The notes under the pieces are model-generated. The model searched no databases. It saw only the letters and a program-made list of their open reading frames with translations, and was not told the origin of the DNA. Both the position numbers and the translations under genes were made by a program. This document shows positions 16,664 to 25,700 of a stretch of 64,000 nucleotides of DNA, one piece after another. The stretch lies in contig NZ_CP072350.1 of NCBI RefSeq assembly GCF_018127965.1, positions 1 to 64,000 on the forward strand, read 5' to 3'. The DNA is from Prevotella melaninogenica (GTDB lineage Bacteria; Bacteroidota; Bacteroidia; Bacteroidales; Bacteroidaceae). Position 1 is the stretch's first letter. Every line of letters begins with the position of its first letter.

Positions 16664-19021
16664 ATGACACAAAACATTGCACTCAACACTTCACGCAACG
16701 GCAATAAAGGAATCGTCAGAACGATGACTATCGAAGACTACGACAGACTCATTAGAGAGCCGTGGCTGAAGAAACTGATAAACGAAATTCGTACACTACC
16801 AGCTGGCGACAAACGGGCTGACGCGCTGAAGGCACAACTGCCGTGGCGATGCCCACATTACACCGCCTTCGGGGATAATCACCGTAGGCAAGCAAACCTA
16901 CTGCCTGAAGCGTTCACCTTTCAGACAACTTTCGATGTAGACGACGCATCGGTCGTAGAGAAAGCTATCACTGCGGCACGCGAACTTGACACGAAGCCTG
17001 GACGTTGGCGCGGTAAGTTGTTGCACATGGAATATTCTGCCCGCAAGAAACTGCATATTGACTTCCGTCTTCCACTCGGTATGACCGTAGAGGAGGCGCA
17101 GCAGGCTTATGGCGAGGCTATCGGTGTGCCGTATGACAAATCCTGCATCACTCCCGAACGCTTTATTTATGTCACATCCATTGACGACGAAATCTATCGC
17201 TCGAAAGAATGGTATCAACCCCTCGATGATGACGACCGTGAGATGTATATAGCTGCTTTCCGAGGGCGTGGACTTGCGGACGATGGGCGTACGCTTGCCT
17301 ATCAAATGTCAACGGCAGAAGCTACACACACACCGAAAGAGGAACGCACGCACACGCAGCCTACGACCTGCACCGAAAAGCAGTTGCGCATCTTCGACCT
17401 CAGTCGTGAAGCTGCAGGCTTAAAAGATGTAGATATCAACCGCATAGGCTCACGCCACACCTCTCTGCAGGCTGTCCTCTCCGTTGCAGCCAGCCGACTG
17501 ATGAGCGAGGAAGAACTCTTGGCAGTGGTGCAGCAGCGCATGCCTGAATATGCTAAGGAGCAGGATTGCCGTCAGCTTATCCACGATTTCTATGCGAAAT
17601 ATCACGACGACTCAAAGATTTTCAACGCAACCGTTCAACGTATCAATGCCCTTGCTGAACAGGAGGCAGGTGAAGGTGTTTCTAATCTTGAAACAGCCGT
17701 AACGAGTGGCTTAATGGGCAACCAGACCTTCTCCATACCCACACCGAAGGTAAAGCCCCAATATGTTGCAGACATCGAGAACGCCATCTTACGTCTGCCT
17801 GCACTAAAAGCAACCTTGGCAGGCGTTCCAGAAGGGATGAAGATACCCGTCCTCTGTGCTGTCATGCCTCTGGCAGCCGCATACGCTGACAACGTAACGG
17901 TGGAATACTGCGACGGAAAGCGAATGCAGCTGGGACTTATGTCGGTCATCGTTGGTCCGCAAGCATCGGGCAAAAGTGCGTGTAAGGAAGCCCTCGACAC
18001 ATGGCTCGAAAAAATGAACGAGGACGACGAAAAGGCACGAAAGCAGGAAGACGAATGGAAGGAGAAACGCCGTAACCGAAAGGCTAACGAGAAGGCTCCC
18101 GAAGACCCAAGAGTAATGATACGCAACGTGCCAGTTACCATCTCGTGTTCTACCCTACTGAAACGTATGAAATATGCACAGGGTCACACGCTCTTCTCCT
18201 TTGGTGAGGAACTCGACACGCTACGAAAGACAAACGGTGCAGGCTCGTGGTCGCAGAAGTATGACATCTATCGCCTCGCCTTCGATAACGGACGGTGGGG
18301 ACAAGATTATAACTCTGATCAGGCAGAGAGCGGAGTTGTTGATGTTGCCTATAATTGGACCATACTCGGCACATACGGTGCGCTGGCAAAGTGCTTCCAA
18401 GGCGACAACGTGGAGAACGGACTTTCCTCACGCATCATCTTCTCCGAAATGCCCGACAACGCTTTTGCTCCTATGCCCCGCTTCCGAGGAATGATTGACA
18501 GGGATTCTGCCGCCATTCGTGAAGCCGTAGAAAAGCTGTGTGCTGCCAACGGATTCCTTGACACCCCCCGATTGCGCAAACGAATTGCTAATTGGGTGGA
18601 AGAAAAACGTCTTGAGGCATCACGCACCTGGGACATTGTCAAAGACACCTATCGCAAACGTGCTGCCGTCATAGGCTTTCGCTGTGGCGTTGTCTATAGA
18701 CTGATCGTCGAGAAAGAGTCGAACGCCTGCCTTGACTTTGCAGCAGCTATGGCTGAATATGTCTTACAAGCACAAATGCAAATCTTCGGAAATCCACTGC
18801 TTACACAAATGGGTAAGACAATGGAGGGAAACGAGAGAAGAAGCAGAAACAAGAATATCCTTGAAGAATTGCCACAGACATTCACGCTCGACGACCTTAA
18901 CCGACTGAAGCCTGAGAATACGAACATCGGAACGCTACGCGTTATGATTCATCGATGGAAGACGGACGGATGGATTGAGAAGGTGAAGGAAGGTGAATGG
19001 AAGAAGACTGTGACTGTATAA
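16664..19021 (+). CDS. BT4734/VirE-N and DUF3987 protein, primase/helicase-like
   Basis: This 785-residue protein has the two-part build of Bacteroidales BT4734-type proteins. Residues about 70-200 match the VirE N-terminal/BT4734 domain (FTFQTTFDVDDA, YSARKKLHIDFRLPLG, RFIYVTSIDDEIY), related to primase-like domains of mobile elements. Residues about 350-720 match DUF3987, a P-loop ATPase with Walker A GPQASGKS (about 430-437) and an acidic motif in LFSFGEELDTLRK. The last 60 residues look like a winged helix (TFTLDDLNRLKP, TLRVMIHRWKTDGWIEKV). It probably serves replication of a mobile element, inferred from family context. The DUF5675 gene follows 66 bases later. Confidence 0.8.
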   Translation: MTQNIALNTSRNGNKGIVRTMTIEDYDRLIREPWLKKLINEIRTLPAGDKRADALKAQLPWRCPHYTAFGDNHRRQANLLPEAFTFQTTFDVDDASVVEKAITAARELDTKPGRWRGKLLHMEYSARKKLHIDFRLPLGMTVEEAQQAYGEAIGVPYDKSCITPERFIYVTSIDDEIYRSKEWYQPLDDDDREMYIAAFRGRGLADDGRTLAYQMSTAEATHTPKEERTHTQPTTCTEKQLRIFDLSREAAGLKDVDINRIGSRHTSLQAVLSVAASRLMSEEELLAVVQQRMPEYAKEQDCRQLIHDFYAKYHDDSKIFNATVQRINALAEQEAGEGVSNLETAVTSGLMGNQTFSIPTPKVKPQYVADIENAILRLPALKATLAGVPEGMKIPVLCAVMPLAAAYADNVTVEYCDGKRMQLGLMSVIVGPQASGKSACKEALDTWLEKMNEDDEKARKQEDEWKEKRRNRKANEKAPEDPRVMIRNVPVTISCSTLLKRMKYAQGHTLFSFGEELDTLRKTNGAGSWSQKYDIYRLAFDNGRWGQDYNSDQAESGVVDVAYNWTILGTYGALAKCFQGDNVENGLSSRIIFSEMPDNAFAPMPRFRGMIDRDSAAIREAVEKLCAANGFLDTPRLRKRIANWVEEKRLEASRTWDIVKDTYRKRAAVIGFRCGVVYRLIVEKESNACLDFAAAMAEYVLQAQMQIFGNPLLTQMGKTMEGNERRSRNKNILEELPQTFTLDDLNRLKPENTNIGTLRVMIHRWKTDGWIEKVKEGEWKKTVTV

Positions 19022-19087
19022 CCCGAAGAAATTACATTATTACAATTACAAATTACATTAAGGTCTAACCATATAATCACTACTGCA

Positions 19088-19618
19088 ATGGAAATAATCA
19101 TCAGACGTACCGCCTTTAAAGAAGGCTACACAATAGGAAACCTCTATATTCTGCCCGAACAGGCTGGAAATGAAAAGAAAAGTATGCCTACACCAGCTAA
19201 CGATAAAGAAATAGATGTGCCTAAACAAATAGTTAATGAAGAAAAAGCTATACCCGAATGGTTCTGCAATACGATGGAGCCAACAGCGAGAAAGCTGACT
19301 TCTCAAATGCCGCTGACACTCATCCGCAGACATAAAATAATTGGGAAGACAGCTATCCCCACTGGGCGTTATCGCATCCTCATCACACGCAGCCGACGGT
19401 TCGGACGATGGCTGCCGCTGCTGCTGAACGTGAAGGGTTTTGAGGGGATAAGGATTCATGCAGGGAATAAGCCAGAAGATACGAAGGGCTGCATCCTCCT
19501 TGGTTTCAACCGCCGCAAAGGATATGTGCTCGACTCTACCCGCTGCGTGCTCACACTCGTTAAGATGATAACGGAGGCAATAGCGAAAGGAGAAAAGGTG
19601 TTTGTGGAAGTGAGGTAA
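19088..19618 (+). CDS. DUF5675 family protein
   Basis: This 176-residue protein matches DUF5675, found in phage-like and accessory modules of Bacteroidetes. The diagnostic stretch is KIIGKTAIPTGRYRILITRS, then LLLNVKGFEGIRIHAGNKPE, then DTKGCILLGFNRRKG. The HAGN...DTKGC pattern resembles the catalytic layout of L,D-transpeptidase-like cell-wall enzymes, so a peptidoglycan role is possible. A 35-residue linker (about 25-60, rich in E, K and P) is inserted after the first strand, which is unusual. It follows the BT4734/DUF3987 gene, matching the common HU / smalltalk / amidase-type neighbourhood. Its stop reads TAAAGCCC, the same repeat boundary seen at other genes. Confidence 0.8.
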   Translation: MEIIIRRTAFKEGYTIGNLYILPEQAGNEKKSMPTPANDKEIDVPKQIVNEEKAIPEWFCNTMEPTARKLTSQMPLTLIRRHKIIGKTAIPTGRYRILITRSRRFGRWLPLLLNVKGFEGIRIHAGNKPEDTKGCILLGFNRRKGYVLDSTRCVLTLVKMITEAIAKGEKVFVEVR

Positions 19619-20380
19619 AGCCCGACAGCAAAACAACAAACAGCCCCTCCCCCCTTACCCCTCCCCCATAGGGAGGGGAGTAGATGCCGAGATACCCCAA
19701 GTAACCTCCCCCCCTTACCCCCTCTCCGAACCAACGGTCACTGACCGAAGAGAAGTAAGGGAGAGGGGAGTTATTAGCGAGATACTATCAAGAATTCATA
19801 ATCCATAATTTAGAATTCATAATTATGATTACTGATATAGCTTAAGGAGTAAACGCAAATCAAAAAGTTAACTGCGAATTACGCAAATTGCACAAATTAA
19901 TTAGCAATAATGATTCGTGTCATTAGTGCCATTCGTAGTGCTAATCATAAAGTTCAAAGTTCAAAACTCAAAGGTCAAAGGTAAAAGAGTTCAAACCTCA
20001 AAGGTCAAAGGGAAAGAGTTCACAAATAAAAAAGCGACACCCACTAAGGGATGCCGCATAAGGGATTCTCCTTCCCTTGATTAGAAGAGAAGGGAGACCA
20101 CGAGGGTCAGTAATATGTTAGCCTCTAAAGCGAAGGGACTTCTAACTTATATCCCCCAACAAGTATGTTATCTAACTTCTGCTCCCCCATAACAAGTATG
20201 TTATCTAACTTCTGTTCCACCCCAAAACAAGTATGCTATTTGCATACCACCACTTATCTAACAACAGGGGTATCACGGTGTTTACTCCCCTCCCTATGGG
20301 GGAGGGGTAAGGGGGAGGGGCTGCTTGTTGTGCTGGCAGTTTGCACTCCTCCCCTTTCGGGGAGGTCGGGTGGGGCTTTA
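19616..20380. repeat. 755-base repeat-filled gap at the right edge of the island
   Basis: No gene is supported. In order it holds GC-rich palindromes (19640-19770), AT-rich repeat copy 2 (19780-20005; plus orientation, opposite to copy 1 at 6096-6345), a possible stem AAGGGA/TCCCTT (20068-20088), a 33-bp tandem repeat (20158-20245), and palindromes CCCCTCCC...GGGAGGGG and CTCCCCTTTCGGGGAGG (20284-20370) ending GGGGCTTTA, which is the thrS stop codon on the minus strand. Confidence 0.8.
20158..20245. repeat. 33-bp tandem repeat, about 2.6 units
   Basis: The unit AACAAGTATGTTATCTAACT-TCTG-C/T-TCC starts at 20158 and 20191, with a decayed third unit at about 20225. A further degenerate unit may precede it at 20112-20157. 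Confidence 0.8.
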
Positions 20381-22327
20381 ATCCAACCCCTTCAGCTGTT
20401 CAGCTACCTCGTTGTTGATACGCTCTGCGAAGGCTTCCATTGTCATAGTAGCCTGCTCGCCACCGCCCTGCTGACGCATTGACACAAGACCCTCGGCAGC
20501 CTCTTTCTCGCCAACGATAACCATGTAAGGAACACGCTTGAGCTCGTTGTCGCGAATCTTACGACCAATCTTCTCGTTGCGGTCGTCCATGATTGAACGT
20601 ACGTCGTGTGCATCGAAGTATGCCTTCACCTTGCGGGCGTAGTCGTTATACTTCTCAGAGATTGGGAGGATGGCAACCTGATCAGGTGTCAACCAGAGTG
20701 GGAAGTGACCTGCTGTGTGCTCGATGAGAACGGCAGTGAAACGCTCGAGTGAACCGAATGGTGCACGGTGAACCATCACTGGTGTCTTCTTAGAGTTGTC
20801 CTCTGCTGTATATTCGAGCTTGAAGCGGTTAGGCAGGTTGTAGTCAACCTGGATTGTACCGAGCTGCCAACGACGACCGATAGCATCCTTCACCATGAAG
20901 TCGAGCTTAGGACCATAGAATGCTGCTTCACCAAGTTCTACACGAGCGTTGAGACCCTTCTCTGCACAAGCTTCCTTGATAGCTGCTTCGCTCTCTTCCC
21001 AAACCTCGTCAGAACCAATATACTTCTCCTTGTCCTCTGGGTCGCGGAGAGAGATCTGTGCCTCGTAGTTATCGAAACCGAAGGTTTTGAACACCTTGAG
21101 GATGATGTCGATATTGCTCTCAAACTCAGCCTTTACCTGGTCAGGACGCACGAAGATGTGTGCATCGTCCTGCGTGAAGGTGCGAACACGTGTAAGTCCG
21201 TGAAGCTCACCACTCTTCTCGTAGCGGAACACGGTTCCGAACTCTGCAATACGCAGTGGGAGATCTTTGTAAGAACGTGGTTTGTAAGCGTAAATCTCAC
21301 AGTGGTGAGGACAGTTCATTGGCTTGAGCATATACTCTTCGTCCTCCTCTGGTGTGTGGATTGGCTGGAACGCATCCTTGCCATAGTGAGCATAGTGACC
21401 AGAAGTTACGTAGAGATTCTTACCACCGATTCCTGGTGTGATTACCTCCTGATAGTTGTAAGGACGGAGGAGACGACGCAGGAGGTCTTGCAGGCGCAAG
21501 CGCAGCTGTGTTCCCTTTGGAAGCCAGATAGGAAGACCCTTTCCGACGCGGTCAGAGAACATAAAGAGTTCCATTTCCTTACCAATCTTTCTGTGGTCGC
21601 GCTTCTTAGCCTCTTCGAGCATCTCGAGGTATTCATCGAGCATCTTCTTCTTAGGGAAGGTGATACCGTAGATACGTGTCATCTGCTCGCGCTTAGCATC
21701 GCCACGCCAGAAAGCACCAGCAACGCTGGTTATCTTGATGGCTTTGATAGCACCTGTTGAAACGAGATGAGGGCCACGACAAAGGTCGGTGAAGTTACCC
21801 TGCGAATATGTTGAGATAGTGCCATCTTCGAGGTCCTCTACGATGTGCTCCACCTTGTATTCCTGTCCATCGGCAGTAAACTCCTTAACAGCATCCGCCT
21901 TAGAGACATCACGACGAACGACTGACTCGTTCTTCTTAGCAAGTTCGCGCATCTTCTCTTCAATCTTTGGGAAGTCGTTCTCAGAGATTGTCTGACCATT
22001 TGCAGGCATCACGTCGTAGAAGAAGCCGTTTTCAACAGCTGGTCCAAAGCCGAACTGAATGCCTGGGTAAAGCTCCTGCAAAGCCTCAGCGAGGAGGTGG
22101 GCAGAAGTGTGCCAGAAGGTGTGCTTACCTTCTTCGTCATCGAACTTGTACAGTGCGATGCTTGCGTCCTCATTGATAGGACGGTTGAGTTCTGTTGTTA
22201 CGCCATTTACACCGCAAGATACAACGTCACGGGCGAGAGCCGGCGAAATGCTCTCGGCGATTTGAAAACCAGTTACGCCCTGCTCGTATTCACGAACGGA
22301 ACCGTCTGGGAAAGTGATTTTAACCAT
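20378..22327 (-). CDS. thrS: threonyl-tRNA synthetase
   Basis: ThrRS charges tRNA-Thr and edits mis-charged Ser-tRNA. The 649-residue length is normal. In order: TGS domain (residues 1-60), editing domain with the HTSAH zinc-type motif, then the class II core with CPHHCEIY zinc ligand region, motif 2 [13 protein letters not shown] and motif 3 APFGSLERF, and the anticodon-binding domain ([17 protein letters not shown]). A -7 element TACCTTTG is at 22361-22368. The gene is normally followed directly by infC; here the next downstream gene of that operon is 14.6 kb away. Its stop codon lies in a GC-rich palindromic repeat. Confidence 0.98.
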   Translation of the reverse strand: MVKITFPDGSVREYEQGVTGFQIAESISPALARDVVSCGVNGVTTELNRPINEDASIALYKFDDEEGKHTFWHTSAHLLAEALQELYPGIQFGFGPAVENGFFYDVMPANGQTISENDFPKIEEKMRELAKKNESVVRRDVSKADAVKEFTADGQEYKVEHIVEDLEDGTISTYSQGNFTDLCRGPHLVSTGAIKAIKITSVAGAFWRGDAKREQMTRIYGITFPKKKMLDEYLEMLEEAKKRDHRKIGKEMELFMFSDRVGKGLPIWLPKGTQLRLRLQDLLRRLLRPYNYQEVITPGIGGKNLYVTSGHYAHYGKDAFQPIHTPEEDEEYMLKPMNCPHHCEIYAYKPRSYKDLPLRIAEFGTVFRYEKSGELHGLTRVRTFTQDDAHIFVRPDQVKAEFESNIDIILKVFKTFGFDNYEAQISLRDPEDKEKYIGSDEVWEESEAAIKEACAEKGLNARVELGEAAFYGPKLDFMVKDAIGRRWQLGTIQVDYNLPNRFKLEYTAEDNSKKTPVMVHRAPFGSLERFTAVLIEHTAGHFPLWLTPDQVAILPISEKYNDYARKVKAYFDAHDVRSIMDDRNEKIGRKIRDNELKRVPYMVIVGEKEAAEGLVSMRQQGGGEQATMTMEAFAERINNEVAEQLKGLD

Positions 22328-22360
22328 ACTACAAATTAGTTTTATAAATCAAATATGTGG

Positions 22361-22368
22361 CAAAGGTA
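22361..22368 (-). promoter_or_regulatory. -7 element (TACCTTTG) of thrS; -33 region replaced by repeat
   Basis: TACCTTTG lies 34 bases before the thrS ATG. No TTG is found 20 bases upstream, because an AT-rich dispersed repeat begins within about 10 bases. thrS may also be read from the def/TPR transcript. Confidence 0.5.
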
Positions 22369-22375
22369 CGATTTT

Positions 22376-22620
22376 TAATTCATAATTCATAATTCACAAT
22401 TCATAATTATGATTACTTCTTTAATTTATAATTCAAAATTCACAATTCATAATTATGATTACCGATGTAGCTTAAGGGTTAAACACAAATCAATAAGTTA
22501 ACTACGAATTACGCGAATTGTACGAATTAATTAGCAATAATGATTCGTGACATTAGTGCCATTCGTGGTCGTTCGTAGTTCAAATAATAAAGTTCAAAGT
22601 TCAATACTCAAAGTTCAAAG
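22376..22620 (+). repeat. AT-rich dispersed repeat, copy 3
   Basis: Contains CATAATTATGATTAC twice, then TAGCTTAAGGGTTAAACAC, GTTAACTACGAATTACGCG, TTAGCAATAATGATTCGTG and CAAAGTTCAA repeats. It is the same order and orientation as copy 2 (19780-20005). Its end overlaps the TPR gene stop, so the last codons of that gene (…PPFSL) are repeat sequence. Confidence 0.85.
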
Positions 22621-23250
22621 GGAAAAGGGGGGCTTATTCTTCATTGGGTTTGATTTGCTATCACTTTCAATGCGAAGACTCGGTAGCTTGTAAAATTGCG
22701 AAGCATTAGGTTTCATGGGCTGTTGCTTTGGCTTCCTACCTGCTACGATGTCGGCACGCAGTTGGGAGGCAGCATCAAAGGACTTCCATCGCTTGAGGAT
22801 ATAATCAAGTTGCTGAAGGGCTGCCTTGCTGTCGCCCACTTGATAGAGACAATAAGCACGATTAAACCAATAGTCGCGATTGTCGGGGGTTATATCAAGG
22901 GCATGAGAAAAGGCTACGATAGCACTGTCGTAACGCTCCACACGGATATTAGACATACCATAAAGTTCGTAGATATCAGCAATATAAGGCTGTAAAGTCA
23001 AAGCACGGCGACAATCATCACCAGCACCTTTATAATCTTCAAGGTGATACTTTGACAATGCCATCAAATACCAAGCCTCGTATAAGTTTGGTTTGAGGGC
23101 AACGATACGGGAGAAAATCTGCATGGAAGTAACGTAGTATCCCTGATCAAGCGTCCGCCTCCCCTCCTCCATCATCTTCTTGACGTTGTATTGGGCTGCT
23201 GACGGTAATGCCAATAGGCAAAGCAAGGATACTACGATACCACGCAACAT
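22615..23250 (-). CDS. secreted tetratricopeptide-repeat protein
   Basis: This 211-residue protein has a signal peptide (LRGIVVSLLCLLALPSAAQ) followed by TPR motifs from about residue 30 to 155 (LYEAWYLMALSKYHLEDY, ADIYELYGMSNIRVERYDSA, RDYWFNRAYCLYQVGDSKAA). It is probably a periplasmic protein-interaction scaffold. It starts 4 bases after def and lies between def and thrS, the normal order in Bacteroidales. The last residues (KNKPPFSL) are encoded by a dispersed repeat, so the native C-terminus may have been changed. Confidence 0.85.
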   Translation of the reverse strand: MLRGIVVSLLCLLALPSAAQYNVKKMMEEGRRTLDQGYYVTSMQIFSRIVALKPNLYEAWYLMALSKYHLEDYKGAGDDCRRALTLQPYIADIYELYGMSNIRVERYDSAIVAFSHALDITPDNRDYWFNRAYCLYQVGDSKAALQQLDYILKRWKSFDAASQLRADIVAGRKPKQQPMKPNASQFYKLPSLRIESDSKSNPMKNKPPFSL

Positions 23251-23254
23251 AGGC

Positions 23255-23815
23255 TTACTTGCGTGGAGCCTTCACACGATAGTGGCAGCGAACTTTTCCC
23301 TGCAGAAGGGCTTTGAGCTTGCTGGTAATCATCTGCTTGCGGAATGCCGAGAGACGATCAGTGAAGACACGACCTTCGAGGTGATCAAACTCATGCTGGA
23401 TAACGCGAGCAAGATAGCCATCAATCCACTCCTCATGCTCAACGAGATTCTCGTCATACCACTTTACGTAGATACGCTTTGCACGTGTCACACTCTCGTG
23501 AACACCTGGCAGCGAGAGGCATCCCTCTTCTAAGGTCTCCGTCTCAGAGTCATCATACTCAAGGATGTGACCATTGATGAATGCATGACGATAGTCTTTA
23601 TACTCAGGGAAGGTGTCTGAGAGCACATCCAAGTCGACAACAACGACACGGATAGACTTACCAATCTGTGGTGCTGCCAAACCTACGCCATCGCTGGCGG
23701 TGTTGGTCTCAAACATATTTTGTATCAGCTCTTGGAGGTCGGGATAATCGAGGGGGATATCCTCGGCTACCTTTCGCAACACTGGCTGACCATATGTGTA
23801 AATGGGTAATACCAT
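23255..23815 (-). CDS. def: peptide deformylase
   Basis: It removes the N-formyl group from new proteins. All three motifs are present: GVGLAAPQIG (motif 1), EGCLSLPG (motif 2, metal-binding Cys) and QHEFDHLEG (motif 3, HExxH metal site). The 186-residue length is normal. It is followed by the TPR gene with a 4-base gap and preceded by ruvX with a gap of 153 bases. The protein is cytosolic and ribosome-associated. Confidence 0.97.
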   Translation of the reverse strand: MVLPIYTYGQPVLRKVAEDIPLDYPDLQELIQNMFETNTASDGVGLAAPQIGKSIRVVVVDLDVLSDTFPEYKDYRHAFINGHILEYDDSETETLEEGCLSLPGVHESVTRAKRIYVKWYDENLVEHEEWIDGYLARVIQHEFDHLEGRVFTDRLSAFRKQMITSKLKALLQGKVRCHYRVKAPRK

Positions 23816-23968
23816 ATTCTTATCTTTCTTTTAAACTTAATAGGTGTCCAACAAGTTTAATCATCAAATAGTGTAAAGCGCTATCAGCTTAAGAATCAAA
23901 CGACTCAAGGCTTCACAAGTCTGATTTCCAAACGTTTCGAAGCTTAATAAACATAAGCACCAAACAGT

Positions 23969-24388
23969 TTATAGCCCCTTGGACCTCATATAATCTTGTA
24001 GGATAATTGTTGCCGAAATCTCGTCAACAAGCCCCTTATCTTCACGGCGAGTCTTCTTCTTAACCCCACCCGCAATCATTGCTTGATGAGCGATAACCGA
24101 TGTAAAGCGCTCGTCATAATAATCAATAGGCAACTCTGGGTGTGCCTTGCGCCAACGATTGACAAATTGCTCCACACGAGCGAGGTTCTCACTCGGCTGA
24201 CCATTGGGTTGTATAGGTTTGCCAATGACGAGTTGGCTGACCGCTTCCTTTGCGATATACTGGTTCAAAAACTCAAAAAGTTCAGACGTAGGAACAGTCG
24301 CCAACCCATTGGCGATGATGCACAATGGGTCGGTGACTGCTAATCCTGTACGTTTTTTACCGTAATCTATCGCTAAAATTCTACTCAT
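23969..24388 (-). CDS. ruvX: Holliday junction resolvase-like RuvX (YqgF)
   Basis: This 139-residue RNase H-fold protein starts with the catalytic strand ILAIDYGKKRTGLAVTD and has QLVIGKPIQPNGQPS and the conserved DERFTSVIAHQAM, with DEISATIILQDYM near the end. Family members act on Holliday-junction-like DNA or in 16S rRNA maturation. It begins on the base next to the SPOR gene stop, so the two are translationally linked. Confidence 0.94.
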   Translation of the reverse strand: MSRILAIDYGKKRTGLAVTDPLCIIANGLATVPTSELFEFLNQYIAKEAVSQLVIGKPIQPNGQPSENLARVEQFVNRWRKAHPELPIDYYDERFTSVIAHQAMIAGGVKKKTRREDKGLVDEISATIILQDYMRSKGL

Positions 24389-24883
24389 TTATCGAGAGAG
24401 CAACCAAGCATCAGCGTAAGTAGCACGGAGCTGATTGCGGCTCTGAACAGCTGAAGCCTTGCTGTCGTAAGTAGAAGCAACAACGCGATACATGTTGTTA
24501 CCAGCATTGTAAGCAACCTGAGCATCGTAGCCAGCATTCTTCAAACGCTGCTGCAAGCCCTCAGCATTAGACTTAACGCCGAATGAACCAACAACTACGC
24601 TGTAAGCCTTCAAACCAGAACCATTTACAACAGAAACAGTCTCGCGGCGTACTGGCTCATTGTCGTAATTATCAACAACAGGAGCCTGAGTAACTGGCTG
24701 AGTCTCTACTGGAGCTACAACAGCATCCTGCTGAGTTGTGTTGTCATCATTATTCGTAGTAGTATTCTGCTCCTGAGACTTAGCCTTCTCGTAAGCCTTC
24801 TTGTATGCACTCTCGCTTGACTTACAGCCAGTGAAAGCCATTGCCACACACATAGCTGCGCCCAAAACCATAAATTTCTTCAT
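24389..24883 (-). CDS. SPOR-domain lipoprotein
   Basis: A 164-residue lipoprotein with a lipobox (MAFTGC, Cys about residue 20), a low-complexity Q/T/V linker, and a C-terminal SPOR domain (LKAYSVVVGSFGVKSNAEGL, then YRVVASTYDSKASA). SPOR domains bind peptidoglycan lacking stem peptides at division sites, so it probably acts at the septal envelope. A near-consensus -7 element (TAACTTCG, 24936-24943) precedes it. Confidence 0.9.
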   Translation of the reverse strand: MKKFMVLGAAMCVAMAFTGCKSSESAYKKAYEKAKSQEQNTTTNNDDNTTQQDAVVAPVETQPVTQAPVVDNYDNEPVRRETVSVVNGSGLKAYSVVVGSFGVKSNAEGLQQRLKNAGYDAQVAYNAGNNMYRVVASTYDSKASAVQSRNQLRATYADAWLLSR

Positions 24884-25036
24884 AATCCCTTAGTTTTTAT
24901 TGATTATACTATTAATTTACTATCTAATTATCGTGCGAAGTTACAAAATAAGAAGGAGAAGTAAGAAAGCAGCGTCAATAAAGTTTGTTAAATAAACTAT
25001 TTGTAAGATTTTTAACACAAAAATACTTCCTATCTA

Positions 25037-25067
25037 TTGCTAATATGCGAAACTTTGACTATATTTG
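25037..25067 (+). promoter_or_regulatory. promoter (TTG-N20-TATATTTG) of the YtxH operon
   Basis: TTG at 25037-25039 and TATATTTG at 25060-25067 have a spacer of 20 bases. The first ATG is at 25117. Confidence 0.8.
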
Positions 25068-25116
25068 CCATTGATAAAGAAAGAACTATTCATTAACAAT
25101 AAAAAAATAAGAGATT

Positions 25117-25332
25117 ATGAAGACATTAGGTTATGTTTGCGCATTCCTCTGTGGTAGCATCACAGGCGCAGCTCTCGGACTTCTTTTGGCTCCAGAGAAG
25201 GGTACAGACACACGTTCAAAGATTTCTGATGCTGTTGACGATTTCTGCAAGAAGCATGATATCAAGCTCAGCCGCAAGGAAGCTGAGGATTTCGTTGAGG
25301 ATATCAAGGATGCAGCTTCAGACGCTATCTAA
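25117..25332 (+). CDS. YtxH-domain protein
   Basis: A 71-residue protein with an N-terminal glycine-rich membrane helix (YVCAFLCGSITGAALGLLLA, then PEKGTDTRSKI), the YtxH signature, and a charged amphipathic tail. YtxH-like proteins are stress or stationary-phase membrane proteins. It starts a three-gene operon (gap of 10 bases to the next gene) resembling the yqjD-yqjE-yqjK arrangement of enterobacteria, in which YqjD is a membrane protein that binds ribosomes. That parallel is inference. Confidence 0.85.
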   Translation: MKTLGYVCAFLCGSITGAALGLLLAPEKGTDTRSKISDAVDDFCKKHDIKLSRKEAEDFVEDIKDAASDAI

Positions 25333-25342
25333 ATTATAAAGG

Positions 25343-25696
25343 ATGTTCTCAAACGATAAGAACGTAGAAACAATAGCACAACTCGTAGAGGTGCTAAAGC
25401 ATTATATCGGGCTTCAGTCAGAGTACATGAAGCTCGATGTAATTGAAAAGGTCGTGCGATTACTGACCGTGATTACAATCATGGTTGTCTTCTGCACTAT
25501 CTTATTAATTTCCCTAATTTATCTCTCCTTTGCTGCAGCCTTTGCATTGCAGACATTGGTGGGCTCACTTATTTGGGCTTTCCTCATTGTTGGTGGTGGC
25601 TATTTGCTACTACTCATCTTCTTCGTCTTACTACGTCGCAGTCTTATTGAACGCCCATTGGTAAGATTCTTGGGAAGTCTTTTAATGTCAAAATAA
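25343..25696 (+). CDS. phage holin family / DUF1469 membrane protein (YqjE-like)
   Basis: This 117-residue protein has two long membrane helices (about residues 40-68 and 74-98) after an amphipathic start (VEVLKHYIGLQSEYMKLDVIEKVV), matching DUF1469/holin-X type proteins. Despite the family label there is no lysis gene nearby, so it is more likely the YqjE-type partner of the YtxH protein. It is followed by a basic small protein 4 bases later. Confidence 0.82.
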   Translation: MFSNDKNVETIAQLVEVLKHYIGLQSEYMKLDVIEKVVRLLTVITIMVVFCTILLISLIYLSFAAAFALQTLVGSLIWAFLIVGGGYLLLLIFFVLLRRSLIERPLVRFLGSLLMSK

Positions 25697-25700
25697 GCTT

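Noticed and set aside
20768..21760. 330-residue open frame on the plus strand
   Set aside because: It lies wholly inside thrS in antisense. Long antisense frames are common opposite such genes, and no domain is recognisable.
25343..25696. Prophage lysis gene from the holin family label
   Set aside because: No endolysin, capsid or tail genes are nearby; the YtxH operon context explains the gene better.
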